Positions 60,121 through 64,000 of a stretch of DNA of 64,000 bases are shown here, piece by piece. The DNA is from Rhodoligotrophos appendicifer. Its GTDB lineage: Bacteria; Pseudomonadota; Alphaproteobacteria; Rhizobiales; Im1. The translations under genes and the position numbers were made by a program. The notes under the pieces were generated by a model, which had not been told where the DNA came from, ran no database searches, and saw nothing but the letters and a program-made list of their open reading frames with translations. Numbering within the stretch: the stretch's first letter is position 1; every line of letters starts with the position of its first letter. The stretch covers positions 223,156-287,155 of the forward strand of contig NZ_VHKL01000003.1 of the NCBI RefSeq assembly GCF_007474605.1, read 5' to 3'.

Positions 60121-62114
60121 CAGGCCTGTTGCAGCGAGCGGCCGGGCTTCGCCTTCGCCGGCATCGGCGCGCCGATGCGGAAGCGCCGGTCGGTGAGCGA
60201 GATCGCCCCGCCCAGGAACATGATCCCCGCGCCGATCCAGACCAGCGGCACCAGCGGGTTGAAATAGAGCCGCACCACCCGGGCACCCGCCGGGGCATCG
60301 GCCTGGGAATCGCCCATGGCGAGGTAGAGATCTCCAGACCAGAAGGGATGGATGCCCACTTCCGAGGTCGTCTGGCCGCTGGGCTGGAAGGTCCGCTTGG
60401 AGGGTGTCAGGAGGCTCACCACCCGGCCGCCCGATTCGACCTTGAACCGCCCCTGCTCGTCGCGCCAGTTGGGCCCGCTGACCGGCACCGCCCCTTCGAA
60501 GGTGACGGTGGCCCCGGCCATGTTGACCACCTGTCCCGGCGCCATGACCAGAACCTGCTCCTGCCGCCAGGCGGTCACGCCGACGATTCCCAGCACCATC
60601 ACGCCGACACCGGCATGGCCCAGCACCGAGCCGAAGGTCGAGCGTGGCAGCCCCACCAGCCGCCGCAGCGAGGCTGCCGGCCTGTCCTGGCCGAGCTTGG
60701 TCCGGAAAGCGAGCTCTGCGAAGGCTCCGGCAATGAGCCACAGCCCCAGCGCGATCCCCAGTGGCGCCAGCATCGGCCCCTCGGATTTGAGCGCAAACGC
60801 GATCCCGCCGCCGAGGAGGGCGATCAGCGCCGCAGCCCAGAGCCTTTGCACCGCAGCCCAGGCATCCGCCCGCTTCCAGGCGAGCATCGGCCCGATCGGC
60901 ACCAGCAACAGCAGGGGCAGCATCAGCGGCCCGAAGGTCAGGTTGAAGAAGGGGGGGCCCACGGAGATCTTGGCGCCCGTCAGCACCTCGAGCGCCAGGG
61001 GATAGAGCGTTCCCGTCAGCACCGCGGCCGCCGCTGCCGCGAGCAGCAGATTGTTCACGACCAGCGCACTTTCGCGGCTCACCGGCGCGAACAGCCCGCC
61101 CTGCTTCAGCTGCGGCGCGCGCCAGGCAAACAGGCTCAGGGCGCCGCCGATGAACAGGCACAGGATGAGCAGGATGAAGACCCCGCGTTCGGGATCGACG
61201 GCGAAGGCATGCACCGAGGTCAGGACGCCCGAGCGCACCAGGAACGTGCCGAGCAGGCTCAGCGAGAAGGCCAGCACCGCCAGTAGGATGGTCCAGACTT
61301 TCAGCGCATTGCGCTTTTCCACCACGACCGCTGAATGCAGCAGTGCGGTGGCCACCAGCCACGGCATCAGCGAGGCGTTTTCCACCGGATCCCAGAACCA
61401 CCAGCCGCCCCAGCCGAGTTCATAATAGGCCCACCACGAGCCCATGGCGATGCCGACCGTCAGGAACATCCACGCAGCCAACGTCCAAGGCCGCACCCAC
61501 CGTGCCCAGGCGGCGTCCACCTGCCCGCCGATCAGGGCGGCGGCGGCAAACGAGAACACGATCGACAACCCGACATAGCCCGCATAGAGAAAGGGCGGGT
61601 GGAAGGCGAGCGCCGGATCCTGCAGCAGCGGATTGATGCCGTTGCCGTCCACCGGCGGTGGCATCAGCCGCTCGAACGGATTGCTCGTCAGCAGGATGAA
61701 CAGCAGGAAGGCGAGCCCGATCATACCCTGGACGCTCAGCGTCCGCGCCTTCAGCGGCAGCGGCAGATTGCGCCCGAACAGCGCGATCAGCGCGCCGAAC
61801 AGCGACAGGATCAGCACCCAGAGGACCATGGAGCCCTCATGATTGGCCCACACCCCCGAGATCTTGTAGAGCAGCGGCTTGGCGGAATGGGAATTCGCCC
61901 AGACGAGACGCACCGAGAAATCCGAGACGACGAAGGCATAGGTCAGCGCCAGAAACGCCGTCGCAATGAACACGAACTGCGCCAGCGCCGCCGTGCCGGC
62001 GACGCCCATCATCCGCGCATTGCCGCGTTGCGCGCCATAGAGCGGCACGAGCGCCTGGTAGAGCGCCATGACGGTGGCCAGAACCAGCGCAAAATGTCCA
62101 GCCTCGATGATCAC
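60120..62114 (-). CDS. ccmF: cytochrome c heme lyase CcmF
   Basis: 664 residues with about 14-15 membrane segments. The tryptophan-rich WWD motif reads [20 protein letters not shown], flanked by histidines. CcmF joins heme to apocytochrome c together with CcmH. Length matches the family. It overlaps ccmE by four bases and ccmH by one. Confidence 0.94.
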   Translation of the reverse strand: MIIEAGHFALVLATVMALYQALVPLYGAQRGNARMMGVAGTAALAQFVFIATAFLALTYAFVVSDFSVRLVWANSHSAKPLLYKISGVWANHEGSMVLWVLILSLFGALIALFGRNLPLPLKARTLSVQGMIGLAFLLFILLTSNPFERLMPPPVDGNGINPLLQDPALAFHPPFLYAGYVGLSIVFSFAAAALIGGQVDAAWARWVRPWTLAAWMFLTVGIAMGSWWAYYELGWGGWWFWDPVENASLMPWLVATALLHSAVVVEKRNALKVWTILLAVLAFSLSLLGTFLVRSGVLTSVHAFAVDPERGVFILLILCLFIGGALSLFAWRAPQLKQGGLFAPVSRESALVVNNLLLAAAAAAVLTGTLYPLALEVLTGAKISVGPPFFNLTFGPLMLPLLLLVPIGPMLAWKRADAWAAVQRLWAAALIALLGGGIAFALKSEGPMLAPLGIALGLWLIAGAFAELAFRTKLGQDRPAASLRRLVGLPRSTFGSVLGHAGVGVMVLGIVGVTAWRQEQVLVMAPGQVVNMAGATVTFEGAVPVSGPNWRDEQGRFKVESGGRVVSLLTPSKRTFQPSGQTTSEVGIHPFWSGDLYLAMGDSQADAPAGARVVRLYFNPLVPLVWIGAGIMFLGGAISLTDRRFRIGAPMPAKAKPGRSLQQA

Positions 62115-62566
62115 TGCGTCTTCACCGCCTCACCGTCCTTCCACACGCCCTTGGCCTTCAAGGCATCCGCGACCTCGCGCGGCATATAGGTCTCGTCATG
62201 CTTGGCGAGCACCGTATCGGCCGCAAACCCGCCTTGTCCGTCCAGCGCGCCCTCGGCGACCACCCCCTGTCCCTCGCGGAACAGATCCGGCAGGATTCCG
62301 GCATAGACGACGGGCAGGCTTTTGTCCGTATCGGTCACCGTGAACTGGATGCGTCCGTCTGGCAATTGCTTGACGCTGCCCTGCTCCACCAGCCCGCCCA
62401 GCCTGAAGCGCTGCCCTGGTGACACCTTCAGGGCTGCTTCGCTGGGTGTATAGAAGAACACGATCGTATCGCTCAGCGCATAGAGCACCAGTCCGGCGGC
62501 GACGCCCAGCACCGCCAGTCCCGATCCGATGAATGCCCCTCGCCTCTGCTTCCTCGATAGTGCCAT
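62111..62566 (-). CDS. ccmE: heme chaperone CcmE
   Basis: 151 residues. One N-terminal membrane helix, then a beta-barrel with the heme-binding [10 protein letters not shown] (His123, Tyr127). CcmE carries heme covalently between the CcmABCD release step and CcmF. It lies between ccmI and ccmF. Confidence 0.95.
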   Translation of the reverse strand: MALSRKQRRGAFIGSGLAVLGVAAGLVLYALSDTIVFFYTPSEAALKVSPGQRFRLGGLVEQGSVKQLPDGRIQFTVTDTDKSLPVVYAGILPDLFREGQGVVAEGALDGQGGFAADTVLAKHDETYMPREVADALKAKGVWKDGEAVKTQ

Positions 62567-62610
62567 CGTGTCTCTTCGCTTTCATCGTGCCGGTCGAACC
62601 GGCTGCCGTT

Positions 62611-63735
62611 CTATCCTTCGACCCCCAGCGCCTTGCGCGCTTCCGCGATGCGCGCCATGGCCGCCTGGTCGTCCTTGAACCGGCCGGCCGCCGCATTGAG
62701 CGCGGCCTTCGCCGCCTCCGCCTCGCCCAGCACCACCCGCGCCCTGGCGAGCCGGAGCCAGCCCTCCAGATCATTGCCGTCCTGTTCGAGCCGTGCCGCC
62801 AGCCCGTCCACCATTTGGCGGATCATCGCCTGCTGGGAGACTGCATCCTGCGACGTCACCGCCTCGACCTGCCCCTCCGACAAGGCGGGCGCCGCATCTT
62901 GCCCCGCGACGCTCCGGATCGGCGCCTTGGTCTGGTCGATATTGGCCTGCACGAAGCCGCGCCAGGGCGCGTCAGCGGGAGCCTCCGCGATCAGCTTTTC
63001 CCAGCGGGCCAGGGCCTCGCTCGTTTTGCCGTCCTGCTTCTCCGCCATGCCCAGGTAGAAATCGGCCTTTGCCTGTTTGGGATCGGCCTTCAAGGCCGCG
63101 CTGAACGCCTCCCGCGCCCGCTCGGAGACGATCCCGCCATCGGCAAGCGTGGCCGCTTCGCCATAATTGGTCAGCATGTCCGGGCTCTCGCCCTTGAAGC
63201 TCATGATCCGCACATAAGCGTTGGCGGCGTCTGCATAGCGCCCCTGGCGCAGATAGACCGGCGCCACCACGCCCCAACCCTCGGCATCGGTGGGATTGTC
63301 CGCCAGATGCGCCTCCACACGCGCCACCAGGGCGTCGAAATCGCGGTTCTCCAAGGCATGTGCCATGCGCTCCGCATGGGGTACGCCCGGCATCAGCGGC
63401 TGGCCCAGCGTCAGATAGGCGGCAAGGCTTAACAGGGGAACGCCGATGAGCCCGGCCAGGAGCATGGGCCTCACCGGCCCCTCCCGGCGGACGTCCTGTG
63501 ACCGGTCGGCAGCAGCGATCAGCCGCCGCGCCACCTCGGTGCGGGCCGCCTCCGCCTCGCGCGGTGCGATCTGTCCGCGTCCGAGGTCCTGGTCGATCTC
63601 GGTCAACTGGTCCCTATAGACGGCTACCTCTTGATCCGCCGCGGTCGGGCCTGCCGCATCGGCGCGCACCAAGGGCCAGAGCACCGCCACGAGGGCGATG
63701 GCAGTCAGCAGAGCAACGAGTATCCACAGACCCAT
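62611..63735 (-). CDS. ccmI: cytochrome c-type biogenesis protein CcmI
   Basis: 374 residues from ATG 63735. Two N-terminal membrane helices (MGLWILVALLTAIALVAVLW and MLLAGLIGVPLLSLAAYLTL) bracket a coiled coil with DQLTEIDQDLGRGQIAPREAEAARTEV; the periplasmic C-terminal half has TPR-like repeats (GWGVVAPVYLRQGRYADAANAYVR, DFYLGMAEKQDGKTSEALARW). CcmI binds apocytochrome c C-termini for CcmFH. First gene of the operon. Confidence 0.93.
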   Translation of the reverse strand: MGLWILVALLTAIALVAVLWPLVRADAAGPTAADQEVAVYRDQLTEIDQDLGRGQIAPREAEAARTEVARRLIAAADRSQDVRREGPVRPMLLAGLIGVPLLSLAAYLTLGQPLMPGVPHAERMAHALENRDFDALVARVEAHLADNPTDAEGWGVVAPVYLRQGRYADAANAYVRIMSFKGESPDMLTNYGEAATLADGGIVSERAREAFSAALKADPKQAKADFYLGMAEKQDGKTSEALARWEKLIAEAPADAPWRGFVQANIDQTKAPIRSVAGQDAAPALSEGQVEAVTSQDAVSQQAMIRQMVDGLAARLEQDGNDLEGWLRLARARVVLGEAEAAKAALNAAAGRFKDDQAAMARIAEARKALGVEG

Positions 63736-63912
63736 CGTATTCAACCCGGTCGACCGAGCACGCCTCTGCGTGGTCCGGTGTCGCAGTTCTGGCTCCCTGC
63801 GTCGCAAACCCGTGGGCTCGGCAAGCAGCCGGTGTTAAGTTCCAACCGACAAAAAATCCAGGCGCACGCGCGCGCCGAAATTCCCAGGATTCTGGGCCGG
63901 GCCCGTGAGACC

Positions 63913-64000
63913 ATGAAGCCTTACTCGATTTTTTCTCTCGCACGCAATGCGTTGAACTATCACAAGGACTGGAGCCGCGCCTGGCGCAGCCCGGAACCGA
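63913..64000 (+). CDS. soxB: sarcosine oxidase subunit beta, 5' end only
   Basis: The frame from ATG 63913 to the window end gives 29 residues: MKPYSIFSLARNALNYHKDW and SRAWRSPEP. This matches the conserved start of heterotetrameric sarcosine oxidase beta subunits (YSxFSLxRNAL...HxxWxxAWRSPEPK). Downstream the FAD domain would follow. Only the first 29 residues are visible, so the call rests on that pattern. The 63736-63912 gap separates it from ccmI, transcribed the other way. Confidence 0.7.
   Translation, partial: MKPYSIFSLARNALNYHKDWSRAWRSPEP

Noticed and set aside
59943-61286. Plus-strand frame opposite ccmF/ccmH
   Set aside because: Antisense to ccmF and ccmH, with low-complexity Gln/Arg/Pro content and no family motif.

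Overview
The window looks like a chromosomal segment of a GC-rich alphaproteobacterium, most likely Hyphomicrobiales (Rhizobiales). Evidence for this is the suf order (rrf2/iscR-like, cysteine desulfurase, sufB-C-D-S, sufT, sufA), a complete ccmI-E-F-H (cyc) operon, a YegP-type small protein, a GFA protein, and what reads as the start of a sarcosine oxidase beta gene at the right edge. Genus is not decided.

Region 1 (1 to about 29.9 kb) is a lambda-type prophage whose left end lies outside the window. Read on the minus strand from about 20 kb downwards it has lambda head-tail order: TerS (Nu1-like), TerL (gpA), gpW, portal (gpB), ClpP-like protease with nested scaffold (gpC/Nu3), gpD, major capsid gpE, gpFI-like, gpFII, gpU, tail tube, gpG/gpGT with a -1 slippery heptamer, tape measure, minor tail proteins, an NlpC/P60-like protein, gpJ-type tail tip and tail fibres. 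Upstream lie a candidate cos region, a promoter-like hexamer plus terminator resembling a Q/pR'-type late control region, and a cluster of 9-bp iterons. Further on are a frameshifted P4-type helicase, a CHC2/Toprim primase, small early genes and a YdaS/Cro-like gene. On the plus strand are an S24 (CI/LexA-type) repressor, early genes including an HD phosphohydrolase, an excisionase-like protein and a tyrosine integrase. No lysis genes are visible; they may lie to the left. One small plus-strand gene (7.4-7.7 kb) sits alone among the minus-strand tail genes and looks like a moron.

Region 2 (29.9 to 41.1 kb) carries accessory host genes: a PLP decarboxylase, GFA protein, glutathione S-transferase, LysE exporter, two small unknown proteins, a MerR regulator divergent from a glutaredoxin-MauE-like membrane fusion (with a textbook 19-bp-spacer MerR promoter), a universal stress protein next to a SulP transporter, a Rieske oxygenase, and a VOC protein divergent from a MarR regulator with two palindromic operators.

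Region 3 (41.1 to 51 kb) has tRNA-Met(CAU), an Old Yellow Enzyme, a methyltransferase, a monooxygenase-like ABM protein, small proteins, a cytosolic HExxH protein, a GNAT acetyltransferase, an RhlE-type DEAD-box helicase, and a TetR regulator divergent from a 4-hydroxyphenylacetate 3-hydroxylase/4-hydroxybutyryl-CoA dehydratase-family protein.

Region 4 (51 to 64 kb) is core metabolism: the SUF iron-sulfur assembly operon transcribed leftwards from a good sigma-70 promoter ahead of an IscR-like regulator, a divergent alpha/beta hydrolase with an Asp at the nucleophile position, and the cytochrome c maturation operon ccmI-E-F-H. All calls are from reading the sequence; no database search was run.
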